13,242 nucleotides of DNA, taken from the NCBI GenBank assembly GCA_021162905.1, contig JAGGXT010000155.1, forward strand, positions 1 to 13,242. The letters are read 5' to 3'. Positions 1-7,237 of this stretch are shown here, one piece after another. Numbering within the stretch: position 1 is the stretch's first letter; each line of letters starts with the position of its first letter. The translations under genes were made by a program, and so were the position numbers. This stretch comes from Candidatus Odinarchaeota archaeon (lineage in GTDB: Archaea; Asgardarchaeota; JAGGXT01). Below the pieces are notes generated by a model that did no database searches, was not told the DNA's origin, and worked only from the letters and a program-made list of their open reading frames with translations.

Positions 1-203
1 AAATAAAAGAATACAAAATAATGAATAATTCTTGCAATTTCACAAAATTCATTAAAAGTTATTTTAGCAAGATTAAATAAGACTTTACATAATTTCGTAA
101 CTAATTAAAATTAATTTATCGCAATAAACGCAAACATTTATGGTTTATTCCTTGTAAGGTGGAAATAGTATATTATGCAATTGAAGCAAGCGAGATGATT
201 TTC
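1..203. other. A+T-rich leader region without a gene
   Basis: Very A+T-rich sequence upstream of the first operon. I see no coding frame. A palindromic TAATTAAAATTA tract (about 102-113) and TTTAT motifs (about 115 and 138) are possible archaeal promoter elements for the operon, but in such A+T-rich DNA they cannot be told from background. Confidence 0.4.
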
Positions 204-524
204 ATGCCAGAAAGAATTAGAGTTGAAGTCCTGACTGCTAATCCACCAACCTTGAAATGTAGAGAGGTTGTAATGAATCTTAAAGAAGCTATTAAGGGAT
301 TGGAAAGATATCTCGAAATATATGTTGTTAAACAAGGCCAAACATTACCGAAAGGGATTTTTCCGACACAAGGCCTTGTAAGGGCATTTAAGACTAGAAG
401 TATACCTGGAATTGTGATTGATGGTCATCTAATATTTTCAAGGATTGTTCCCAGCTCGCAAGAAATCCGTAATGAGATAATTAAGGCTCTAAAGAACAAA
501 AATATAGAGGTGGATACAAAGTGA
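204..524 (+). CDS. Thioredoxin-like fold protein with one retained active-site-type cysteine
   Basis: Small cytosolic protein of about 106 residues. It opens with a beta-strand (RIRVEVLTA). The segment NPPTLKCREVV follows, where small redox-active thioredoxins carry CxxC; here the first position is Thr and only the second Cys remains (residue 19 from this start). It ends with SIPGIVIDGHLIFSR, which resembles the cis-Pro strand of the fold, and a final helix. With one cysteine it is unlikely to be a classical dithiol oxidoreductase; it may bind, relay or scaffold a thiol partner. Start choice: GAGATGAT (192-199) lies 4 nt before ATG 204; ATG 195 and GTG 159 are in-frame alternatives with worse support. 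The stop overlaps the next gene's GTG start (GTGA, 521-524), so the two are probably co-translated. The fold is inferred from pattern only. Confidence 0.6.
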   Translation: MPERIRVEVLTANPPTLKCREVVMNLKEAIKGLERYLEIYVVKQGQTLPKGIFPTQGLVRAFKTRSIPGIVIDGHLIFSRIVPSSQEIRNEIIKALKNKNIEVDTK

Positions 525-1258
525 GTTCTTTCGATGACTTTTCTTTAGAGACGTTTGAAAAAGTCAACTGCCCAATATGCGGTGCAGAAATGAGGAAGAC
601 AACATCTATAGCTCAATGTTTTTTCTGCGGAAAAGAAGAGAACGCAGACTATGTTTGTCCAAATGGACATTATATATGTCAAGATTGTAGGATTGCTTCT
701 CCAGAGGAGATTGCCGAAAAAGTTGTAAGCTATTTAAAAACAAATAACGCCTTAGAGATTGCTGAAAGGATACTTCTTCATCCGAATATCCCAATATATG
801 GGATCGAGCATCATTATATAGTACCGCTAAGTTTGGTTGCTGCTGCAAAAAGCTCATTAAATCAAGAGATTAAGAAAGGAGTAATAAAGATGATCATATC
901 ACGGTCAAAGACTTTACCTTATGGTTCATGTGGAACCCTTGGCGATTGCGGTGCTGCTGTTGGTGCTGGAATAGCAATTAGTGTTCTAACACATGCATCG
1001 TACAAATCTGATGAGCCGAGAGCACTTTCAATGGAAACCACTGCAAGAGTTTTATTAGAGTTAGCAAAACAGGGAGGACCTAGGTGTTGTATTCAAAGTG
1101 TATATGCTGGTTTAGAAATAGGTTCTGAAATAATCCGTGATAAACTAAATATTCCAATAGAGAAGATTACTGACATTAAATGTATATTCTATGAAAAAGC
1201 ACCTGAATGTAAGAAAGAAAAATGTAAGTACTACCCAAAGAATGTGAATAGAAGATGA
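521..1258 (+). CDS. Cysteine-rich DUF5714-like protein
   Basis: 245 residues, probably cytosolic, function unknown. The N-terminus is a zinc-ribbon-like module: CPIC (17-20), CFFC (33-36), then CPNGH, C and C at 46-56. After a helical stretch with EHHYIVPLS (96-104) there is a glycine-rich motif PYGSCGTLGDCGAAVGAG (133-150), a second motif GGPRCC (185-190), and a cysteine-containing tail (221, 230, 235). There are 14 cysteines in all, suggesting zinc plus a possible Fe-S cluster or redox-active thiols. The overall pattern matches my memory of the DUF5714 family of methanogens and anaerobes. GTG 521 has an excellent ribosome binding site, GAGGTGGAT (507-515). It overlaps the thioredoxin-like gene upstream and the lipoate-ligase-like gene downstream (ATGA, 1255-1258), so the three products are likely made together and may act in one pathway. 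The role in sulfur or thiol chemistry is inference. Confidence 0.6.
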   Translation: MSSFDDFSLETFEKVNCPICGAEMRKTTSIAQCFFCGKEENADYVCPNGHYICQDCRIASPEEIAEKVVSYLKTNNALEIAERILLHPNIPIYGIEHHYIVPLSLVAAAKSSLNQEIKKGVIKMIISRSKTLPYGSCGTLGDCGAAVGAGIAISVLTHASYKSDEPRALSMETTARVLLELAKQGGPRCCIQSVYAGLEIGSEIIRDKLNIPIEKITDIKCIFYEKAPECKKEKCKYYPKNVNRR

Positions 1259-2067
1259 GAGAGCTGAGAGTTATTATTGATTTTAGAAATCGAGATCCAT
1301 ATTATAATCTTGCATTAGATGAGTCCATGACAAGACTTAGATTAGAAAATAAGATAGTAGATACCTTACGTTTTTGGATAATTGATCCAGTAGTTATTAT
1401 TGGGTATTTTCAGAAATTAGAGGACTCTGTTAACGTCGACTATTGTAAAGCAAATGATATCGGTATTCTAAGGAGAGTTTCTAGTGGTGGTGCTGTCTAT
1501 TGCGACAACGGGGTATTGCTATTTTCCTTAATTATTGATACGCGAGAATGGCCGCGACAAACAAGATACCCTCGTTTCTCTTATGAATACTTATCAAAAC
1601 CATTATTGTACACACTTAAGTCATTATGCTTGAACGCTGATTTCTTAAAGCCAAATGTGGTTACAGTAAACGGACGAAAGATATCTGGACTTGCTCAATT
1701 TTACCTTTATGACGTTCTACTTTTTCACGGGACAGTTCTGATAAATCCCAATTTTGCTCATCTCGTTAATTCTCTAAAAGATCCTTTAGTTCCTCTGGGA
1801 AGCAAAAAGGTCTCTCCAGAAAAGGGATTAATCACCTTAAGTTCTCTAATTCCCAATGCCGAAACCGATGAGATTGCAGATGAGATAATTCATGGGTTTA
1901 TTGAATATTCCAAGAATACTTTCTCTTGTTCGTTAACTTTTAGTAATATAACAAGACGCGAAAGGAAATTGGCTGAAGAATTAAAAATACAGAAATATTT
2001 TTCAAGTAGCTGGCTTCTAAATTCTCCAGTTATTACTAAAATTACAAGCACCCGTAGTGCATCCTAA
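1255..2067 (+). CDS. Lipoate-protein ligase A family protein
   Basis: 270 residues, the length of the catalytic domain of LplA-type enzymes without the extra C-terminal domain of E. coli LplA (338 residues). Family enzymes activate lipoate or octanoate as an acyl-AMP and attach it to a lysine of a lipoyl domain. Visible landmarks: NLALDE near the N-terminus (18-23), RRVSSGGAVYCD (73-84, matching the RRxSGGGAVxHD signature), GRKISGLAQ with the expected catalytic Lys142, and HGTVLIN (158-164). Two signature positions differ: SGGG reads SSGG, and the usual His before Asp is Cys83. The substrate may therefore be lipoate or a related carboxylate. Archaeal single-domain LplA can require a separate LplB; none is visible here, nor is any lipoyl-domain protein. 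The ATGA overlap with the DUF5714-like gene indicates translational coupling; no strong ribosome binding site of its own is seen. Confidence 0.8.
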   Translation: MRELRVIIDFRNRDPYYNLALDESMTRLRLENKIVDTLRFWIIDPVVIIGYFQKLEDSVNVDYCKANDIGILRRVSSGGAVYCDNGVLLFSLIIDTREWPRQTRYPRFSYEYLSKPLLYTLKSLCLNADFLKPNVVTVNGRKISGLAQFYLYDVLLFHGTVLINPNFAHLVNSLKDPLVPLGSKKVSPEKGLITLSSLIPNAETDEIADEIIHGFIEYSKNTFSCSLTFSNITRRERKLAEELKIQKYFSSSWLLNSPVITKITSTRSAS

Positions 2068-2085
2068 TTATTATCTTGGAAACAA

Positions 2086-2122
2086 AATATTTTTAAGAAT
2101 ACAAAGTAAAATCTATAATACA
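2086..2122 (+). promoter_or_regulatory. Possible promoter of the VapBC pair
   Basis: A TATA-like tract, TTTTTAAG (about 2090-2097), preceded by a purine/A-rich stretch, lies about 50 nt before ATG 2144. That would place a transcription start near 2117-2120 and leave a short leader that holds the ribosome binding site. It lies in the 76-nt gap after the ligase gene. Pattern-based only, in A+T-rich DNA. Confidence 0.25.
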
Positions 2123-2143
2123 AGAGAACATGAGGTTTTCAAG

Positions 2144-2389
2144 ATGTTAATTATCGAAAAAAGTAAAATCTCAAAAAGGTTCCAAGTAGCTGTCCCAGCA
2201 AAGATAAGAAAAGCTTTGAATCTAAAAGTGGGAGATGTGCTAATTTGGACCTTTGTCGATGGAAAATTGATGATTGATGTTATTCGTGATAATGCAAAAG
2301 ATATCTTAAAGCTTCTAGGAAAAGTTGATATGGGGCCTACAAATGCAGCAGAAGATATTGATACTATAGTAAACGAGCCTGAGGGTTAA
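2144..2389 (+). CDS. vapB: VapB-type antitoxin with AbrB/SpoVT DNA-binding domain
   Basis: 81 residues. The N-terminal half, with KISKRFQVAVPAKIRKALNL followed by KVGDVLIW, is the swapped-hairpin AbrB/SpoVT fold, which dimerises and binds operator DNA. The acidic C-terminal tail (AAEDIDTIVNEPEG) is where such antitoxins usually wrap the toxin and block its active site. The start at ATG 2144 is supported by GAGGT (2132-2136) 7 nt upstream; the frame stays open back to 2057, but that extension overlaps the ligase gene and does not look like protein. The stop is 2 nt before the PIN toxin start. By analogy with known VapBC pairs, the complex probably represses its own promoter. Confidence 0.88.
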   Translation: MLIIEKSKISKRFQVAVPAKIRKALNLKVGDVLIWTFVDGKLMIDVIRDNAKDILKLLGKVDMGPTNAAEDIDTIVNEPEG

Positions 2390-2391
2390 TT

Positions 2392-2808
2392 ATGACATCT
2401 ATTATGGTGGATTCTTGTGTATTTATTGCTGCATTAAACCCAAAAGACAAGGATCACAAGAAAGGAAAAACTATAATGGAAAAAATTTTGAAAAAACAGA
2501 CGAAACATAAATTTGTCATAAATGATTACATACTAGATGAAACAGTAACTTATCTCAGAAGAAAAGCAGGCTATGATATTTCTATTGAAGTTTTAAATCT
2601 TTTATTAAATCCAGATTACTTTACATTATTAAAAGTTACAGAAAGTGATTTAAAGGCTGCATACTTTTTCTTTAAGCAATACAGAAAGCTCAGTTTTACT
2701 GATGCTTGTATAGTATCTACTATGGTTTCGAATAATATCAAAAAAATAATTTCGTTTGATTCTGATTTTGATGTAATAAAAAAGATAGAACGTATCGATT
2801 CTTTATGA
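2392..2808 (+). CDS. vapC: VapC-type PIN-domain ribonuclease toxin
   Basis: 138 residues, the usual PIN toxin length. All acidic positions expected for the Mg-dependent RNase site are present: Asp7 in MVDSCVFIAAL, Glu50 in LDETVTYL, Asp104 in SFTDACIV, and Asp123/Asp125 in SFDSDFD. The active site looks intact, so the protein should be a functional RNase (tRNA or rRNA cleavage is typical of the family; the target cannot be read here). The ribosome binding site GAGGG (2381-2385) sits inside the end of vapB. The last codons overlap the tail end of the convergent broken gene on the other strand by 6 nt (2803-2808). Confidence 0.88.
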   Translation: MTSIMVDSCVFIAALNPKDKDHKKGKTIMEKILKKQTKHKFVINDYILDETVTYLRRKAGYDISIEVLNLLLNPDYFTLLKVTESDLKAAYFFFKQYRKLSFTDACIVSTMVSNNIKKIISFDSDFDVIKKIERIDSL

Positions 2809-3635
2809 ATAATTATTGTTGCAGTTTAATGAATAAAATAGCATTTTGCATTGCTTTAAAGTCTTAAATTTAATTCCTAATGTTATAAGCATTATAAGCC
2901 CAATGATTCCACTTAAAACTAAAAGTAATATGCCTAGTGGCATTCTCCTACCTTCCTCGGAAGGTCTGCCTTGAGGAAATTGAGAAACTAATACCTTCTT
3001 GAAGCTAAACTCAAGTATTTTTATTTTAGAATTTGCTTCAAGATTTATTTCGTCCATCGAGGAATATTCGATCCCCACATAGCATCCTTTATTTCGAAGT
3101 CTGACGATTTTGAAGTTATAGCTGCAGAGTAAGGAATTCTGTCATCCTATCTTCAATCCAGCTGTCGTTAGGTGCAACTCTAAAGTACCTTTTAATCAAT
3201 TTATTCTCGTACTCATAGTGTTTTTTCACATCGGTTTTGGTTCATGAATTGAACTGGAATCTGCCCATGAGAAACACCTAAGATTTCAATCTGCCCTCTC
3301 TCAATGCCTAATCTTATTTTCTCGATTATATCAGGTGTAGCCCATGTTAGATCATATAGTGTCGGACCAGTAATATCGATAACAAGTTTTGCACCCGGGT
3401 TTCTAAGGATAATCTCAATCTCTTCCCTAAAAACATCTGCTGGATGAACTCCTCCGTAAATATGTGCCTTTCTCGGGTCTAATATAAGCTGATTCATATG
3501 AATTACTGGTGCTACATAAATTATGTTCTCATCATCTTGTGCCTTGGTAAGATCACTCATGGGGTTCACCAATGTAGTGAGAATTATCAGAATAAAGAAA
3601 ATTAGGAATCTTACCACTTTCACAAAGATCACCAA
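2803..3635 (-). pseudogene. Broken gene for a secreted, membrane-anchored GH57/deacetylase-like protein
   Basis: Four pieces in changing frames read as one protein on the minus strand. Piece 1 (3635 to about 3241) has a signal peptide (VVRFLIFFILIILTTLV), then IIYVAPVIHMNQLI and IERGQIEILGVSHGQIPVQF, resembling the start of GH57 or related (beta/alpha)7-barrel glycan enzymes. Piece 2 (about 3241-3116) gives HYEYENKLIKRYFRVAPND and RMTEFLTLQL. Piece 3 (about 3125-3045) gives FEIKDAMWGSNIPRWT. Piece 4 (about 3060-2803) gives EINLEANSKIKILEF and a membrane anchor (MPLGILLLVLSGIIGLIMLIT) followed by basic residues. Three frame changes are needed. The distance between pieces 1 and 2 is far too short for a catalytic core, so an internal deletion is likely. 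GTG 3626, preceded by GGTGAT, was probably the original start. The two intact stretches could be mistaken for small genes. Family assignment is tentative; decay is well supported. Confidence 0.7.
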
Positions 3636-3689
3636 GAAGGTCTAATGTGAGACTCTTAATTAATGATAGCTCTTTCCATAAAAACATAA

Positions 3690-3754
3690 AAATAGATGTA
3701 TTTATTGTTTTTTGATAGAACACATTTGATTATTAACTTGAGGGTATCTTTTTC
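3690..3754 (+). promoter_or_regulatory. Possible promoter and leader of xpb-bax1
   Basis: The 119-nt divergent gap between the broken gene and xpb contains a TATA-like GTATTTATTG (about 3697-3706) some 50 nt before the xpb ATG, and the ribosome binding site GAGGGTAT (3740-3747). The TATA assignment is weak; the ribosome binding site is clear. Confidence 0.3.
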
Positions 3755-5140
3755 ATGTCAGAGAAAATTGCAAAGTTTAGACTTGTAGGCAGTGACTTAG
3801 AGATCGAGATATTCCCTAAAATCTATCATAGCGAAGTCATTAGTTTTGGAGTTGCCAGAAAATTAATGGTGAGTATAGATAGAGGGATTTTCAGAGCCAA
3901 ACCCATGCACTATGGGCATCTGCGTAGATTATTCTATAAAATTGGTTATAAAATTGAAAGTTTAAAGGTTGATTGGAATCTGTCATTCAATTGTAGTGCG
4001 AATTTTACTCTAAGGGATTATCAGTTAGAGGCCTATCGTAGATGGGAAGATAATGGTTACCGTGGTGTGATTGTAATACCCACCGGCGGAGGAAAAACAC
4101 ATATAGGCTTGTGGGCGATTGCAAAGCTTAGGAAGAAAACACTCATTGTTGTACCAACAATTGCGCTCTTGGAGCAGTGGAAAAACAATATAGAGAAGTA
4201 TCTTGGCATATCTAAAATTGGGATTTTTGGTGCAAACCAAAAAGTACTGGATGAAATAACAATTACAACTTACGATTCTGCATATTTGAATGCTGAAACA
4301 TTTGCTGATAAGTTTGGCCTTGTCATATTTGATGAGGTGCATCATCTTCCGAGTGAGAATTACAAGTTGATTGCAGAACTATTACTATCCGATTTTCGTT
4401 TAGGATTGACTGCTACACCAGAAAGATCAGATATGGGGCATCTCAAATTGAATGAACTCGTGGGTCCTATCGTTTATAAAATTGATGTCAAAACCCTGCA
4501 ATTGAGAGGACACGTTGCAAATTATGAGGTAAAAAGAATATTTGTTCCCATGCCTGATGACTTGGCTAAAAGGTATAAAGCCTTGAGAAAAAAGTATCTT
4601 GACTATATTAAAACGCTTCCTGAAGATTTACCACCAAAACGAAAATATGAACTCCTAATTCTAAGGTCCACAAGAGATCGTAAGGCTCATGAAGCCTTAT
4701 TAAGTTATGAAAAAGCTAAAAAGTTAGCCCTGAATGCTGAAGAAAAGCTTAAGAAACTTGAAGAGATTCTATTAACGCATAAAGATGATAAAGTTCTGAT
4801 TTTTACCAGGTATACCGATATTGTTTACGAGATATCAAAAAGATTCGGAATACCAATGATAACAAATGACACAACTCCTCATGAGAGGAGTGAGATTTTG
4901 CGGTTATTTAGAAAGGGAGAACTAACTAAACTTGTTACTGCAGAGGTTCTTGATGAAGGGGTAGATGTCCCAGATGCTTCTGTAGGAATAATCCTCAGTG
5001 GTACTGGTAGTAAACGTCAATATATTCAAAGGTTGGGTCGAATTCTAAGACCTAAAGATGGCGTGGCTATTCTTTACGAGCTTATAACAAGAGGTACTCT
5101 TGACGTATCATTATCTCGAAGAAGACGGGAGGGCATCTGA
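3755..5140 (+). CDS. xpb: XPB/Rad25 family DNA helicase, SF2
   Basis: 461 residues, typical of archaeal XPB. It is an ATP-driven 3'-5' DNA translocase that opens DNA around lesions or at promoters and works with the Bax1 nuclease encoded next. Order: N-terminal damage-recognition-like domain (1-85); Q-type motif TLRDYQLEA (85-93); Walker A PTGGGKT (109-115); DEVH (193-196); LTATPER (218-224); a helical, basic insertion in the position of the thumb domain (about 266-310); second RecA domain with IIFTRY-like KVLIFTRYTD (346-355), VLDEGVDVPDA (398-408) and YIQRLGRILRP (423-433). The XPB RED motif, placed directly after TATPE, reads R-S-D (224-226). The ribosome binding site GAGGGTAT is 7 nt before ATG. 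The stop is followed 1 nt later by the bax1 ATG. Confidence 0.96.
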   Translation: MSEKIAKFRLVGSDLEIEIFPKIYHSEVISFGVARKLMVSIDRGIFRAKPMHYGHLRRLFYKIGYKIESLKVDWNLSFNCSANFTLRDYQLEAYRRWEDNGYRGVIVIPTGGGKTHIGLWAIAKLRKKTLIVVPTIALLEQWKNNIEKYLGISKIGIFGANQKVLDEITITTYDSAYLNAETFADKFGLVIFDEVHHLPSENYKLIAELLLSDFRLGLTATPERSDMGHLKLNELVGPIVYKIDVKTLQLRGHVANYEVKRIFVPMPDDLAKRYKALRKKYLDYIKTLPEDLPPKRKYELLILRSTRDRKAHEALLSYEKAKKLALNAEEKLKKLEEILLTHKDDKVLIFTRYTDIVYEISKRFGIPMITNDTTPHERSEILRLFRKGELTKLVTAEVLDEGVDVPDASVGIILSGTGSKRQYIQRLGRILRPKDGVAILYELITRGTLDVSLSRRRREGI

Positions 5141-5141
5141 A

Positions 5142-6443
5142 ATGCCATTAGGTCTTGATTTAATATCAGTTAAGCGGTCACGGGACACAATAACTCCTAT
5201 ACTCTTAGACGAGAAGTCATTCCCAAAGATTAATTGGCTTATCTCAAGAATTTCTATGTATACTAACAATAAGTATGAGAGCATAGATTTCCTAGAGCTT
5301 GAAAATACATTCCTCGATTGGAAAGTTGGCCGTGGTCTAATTAAAGTTCTTCTCAGGAGTTACTTTAAGCTAGAGGAAAGGAGATTTGAGGATATTTTGA
5401 GCCACGAAGAATTGCTAAATTTAAAAAGACAAAAGATTGAAAGGCCAATTGACTTGCGAATAGAATTTTTTAAGTTCATTCAGAATGAGTATAGTGGTGT
5501 GATTCCAACAGAGAAATGTGAAGAGGCTTTAAAGAAAGCCGCTGAGCACTTTGGACTACCAAATCCCAAAATTTTGAGTGAGTTACTTTACTTGGATAAT
5601 TTGCAAAATCGAGTAATTAAATTAAATAAAGAATTCTCCGCGGAAGACATCGCTAGCTTTTACAACTTTGAGGTTCTTATGACTCTTCTCTACTATGCAA
5701 CGTCAGTTTCCATGAGAATAGACTCAAGGAATTATGGTTTTGTTGCTAAAAAGGTCTATCCGATTTGTAAAAGATATGGAGTTTTGGTTGACTTTGTTAT
5801 CACCAGAGAAAATAATCTAAAAATAAATATGGTAGGCCCTAAGCAACTTTTTGGAAGACCAATAAAATATGGCCTCGCAATGGCATCTGCGCTCTCGCAA
5901 GTCTTCAGAATAATGGATCAAGTAAATCTTAAATCGTGGTGGCTATCTGCAAATCTCAAAATACGAAACAAAGATTATAAGCTTAAAATAGACTCCCGTA
6001 AGTTAAAATACATTAGACCACTACCAGCTTACGAGAAAACAGAGTGGGAAACTTTCTTCGATAGTGATGTTGAAAAGCGTCTCTTTTGGATTTTCGAATC
6101 AACAAAACCTAGAGGATGGACAATAGAACGAGAACCCGAACCCATACAAATTGAAGACATCCTTGTTATTCCAGATTTCATTCTTAGTAGAGGCGATACT
6201 CGAGTTTTCGTTGAAATAGTGGGTTTTTGGAGAAAGGAATACGTTGAGAGAAAAATTCAGAAATATACAACCCTATGCAGATATGGAATACCAATATTCC
6301 TGCTTATTGATAGCAAAATTTTTGAACTGTTCAAGGAAGTTCCGTGTGCCAAACTAAAATACATTTCAAAAGGCTCTGGAAAGATTGAATTTTCGTGGAA
6401 GCGATTTTTTGAGATACTTTCGAGTTTCGAGAAAAATAAATGA
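5142..6443 (+). CDS. bax1: Bax1 (DUF790) nuclease, partner of XPB
   Basis: 433 residues. Bax1 is a structure-specific endonuclease that binds XPB and cuts bubble or flap DNA during archaeal nucleotide excision repair. The N-terminal PLGLDLISVKRSRDTITP matches the family start. The middle region contains the domain that interacts with XPB and resembles a Cas2-like fold in solved structures. The C-terminal part has the PD-(D/E)xK-type nuclease residues: Glu311 in SDVEKRLFWIF, Asp345 in VIPDFILS, Glu358 in FVEIVGFW, followed by basic YVERKIQKY. The catalytic set looks complete. The start at ATG 5142 is chosen over the upstream in-frame codon at 5100 because of AGGG at 5130-5133, 8 nt upstream, and because it removes a 41-nt overlap with xpb. 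Helicase and nuclease are clearly one transcription unit. Confidence 0.94.
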   Translation: MPLGLDLISVKRSRDTITPILLDEKSFPKINWLISRISMYTNNKYESIDFLELENTFLDWKVGRGLIKVLLRSYFKLEERRFEDILSHEELLNLKRQKIERPIDLRIEFFKFIQNEYSGVIPTEKCEEALKKAAEHFGLPNPKILSELLYLDNLQNRVIKLNKEFSAEDIASFYNFEVLMTLLYYATSVSMRIDSRNYGFVAKKVYPICKRYGVLVDFVITRENNLKINMVGPKQLFGRPIKYGLAMASALSQVFRIMDQVNLKSWWLSANLKIRNKDYKLKIDSRKLKYIRPLPAYEKTEWETFFDSDVEKRLFWIFESTKPRGWTIEREPEPIQIEDILVIPDFILSRGDTRVFVEIVGFWRKEYVERKIQKYTTLCRYGIPIFLLIDSKIFELFKEVPCAKLKYISKGSGKIEFSWKRFFEILSSFEKNK

Positions 6444-6456
6444 TTACATAACTTTA

Positions 6457-6482
6457 ATAAATAGTAAACATTAACTATTTAT
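6457..6482. promoter_or_regulatory. Perfect inverted repeat, candidate operator upstream of the MNT/HEPN pair
   Basis: Two perfect 9-bp arms, ATAAATAGT (6457-6465) and ACTATTTAT (6474-6482), are separated by 8 nt. The repeat ends just before the ribosome binding site AAGGTGA (6484-6490) of the next gene. A TATA-like CTTTAATAA overlaps the left arm, so a dimeric repressor here could block transcription start. The next gene has a winged-helix N-terminus, making autoregulation plausible. Chance formation in A+T-rich DNA is possible. Confidence 0.4.
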
Positions 6483-6496
6483 AAAGGTGAAAATTT

Positions 6497-7237
6497 ATGT
6501 GGATTCCTAAATGGCTTGGAGAGGCATACTCTAAACTGTACACAGAATTTGAAACTGAAACGTTTACCTTTAAGGAAGCAATGAAAATCCTTAGAGTCTC
6601 TGAAAGAAAAATGGCTTTAATAACAAGTAAGCTTCACTCTTATGGCATCTTAATGGTTTTTAGGAGAAGACCAAGAATTTACAGATTGCTGGATCCAGAG
6701 AATTTTATCCTATTGGCATCAGGGAAAGTAAAGAAACTAGAGATAAAACAAGAAATATATTTAAAGCTGATTCTTGATACTTTTAGGGTAATCTCAAGAC
6801 GTTATAGACTCATAACATTTGCTATCTATGGTTCCGTTGCCAGAGGGACTGCAAAGCCGACAAGCGATATTGATATTCTACTTATTTCAGAAGATTTTGA
6901 GGGAAGCATAGCGTCCCGTATTGAAACGATAGCAGACATAGAAGAGATTGAAAGAATTAAAAAGGAACGTTTTTGGCTGATGAAACATGGCATATACGCA
7001 ACTCTCAGCTATTACCCGCTAAATAAAAGGGAAACATTACAGCTACCTGTTATTCTTTTAGATCTAACTGAAGATGTAAAAATTCTTTATGATGAAAACG
7101 ATTTCCTACAAAATGTCCTAAATAAGTTACGAGCAAAATTGCAACTAATGGGTGCTAGGCGAATCAAATTGAAAAACGGGACTTGGTACTGGGATCTAAA
7201 ACCAGACTATAAGCCTATGGAGGTTATCGACATTTGA
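6497..7237 (+). CDS. Winged-helix protein with MNT-type nucleotidyltransferase domain
   Basis: 246 residues. Residues about 20-70 form a winged-helix-like DNA-binding domain (TFKEAMKILRVSERKMALIT, then YGILMVFRRRPRIYRLL). The second half is a minimal polymerase-beta-like nucleotidyltransferase: FAIYGSVARGTAKPTSDIDI contains GS (112-113), Arg116 and SDxD (123-126), with the third acidic residue probably Asp189 in ILLDLTED. The metal-binding set therefore looks intact. In characterised MntA/HepT pairs the nucleotidyltransferase AMPylates the HEPN partner and silences it. Here the HEPN gene follows with a TTGA overlap, so the same pairing is likely. The added winged helix suggests that it also regulates transcription, perhaps through the inverted repeat at 6457-6482. 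The ribosome binding site AAGGTGA is 6 nt before ATG. The third catalytic residue is less certain. Confidence 0.85.
   Translation: MWIPKWLGEAYSKLYTEFETETFTFKEAMKILRVSERKMALITSKLHSYGILMVFRRRPRIYRLLDPENFILLASGKVKKLEIKQEIYLKLILDTFRVISRRYRLITFAIYGSVARGTAKPTSDIDILLISEDFEGSIASRIETIADIEEIERIKKERFWLMKHGIYATLSYYPLNKRETLQLPVILLDLTEDVKILYDENDFLQNVLNKLRAKLQLMGARRIKLKNGTWYWDLKPDYKPMEVIDI

Noticed and set aside
2057..2143. In-frame extension of the VapB reading frame upstream to GTG 2057
   Set aside because: It overlaps the end of the ligase gene and does not look like protein, while ATG 2144 has GAGGT at proper spacing and matches the usual antitoxin start.
2803..3078. Stand-alone small membrane protein on the minus strand
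   Set aside because: It continues, after frame changes, from the upstream pieces of the broken secreted enzyme and supplies the expected C-terminal anchor, so it is the tail of a pseudogene.
5100..5141. In-frame extension of Bax1 upstream to 5100
   Set aside because: It would overlap the end of xpb by 41 nt; ATG 5142 has AGGG at 5130-5133, directly upstream, and starts at the conserved Bax1 N-terminus.
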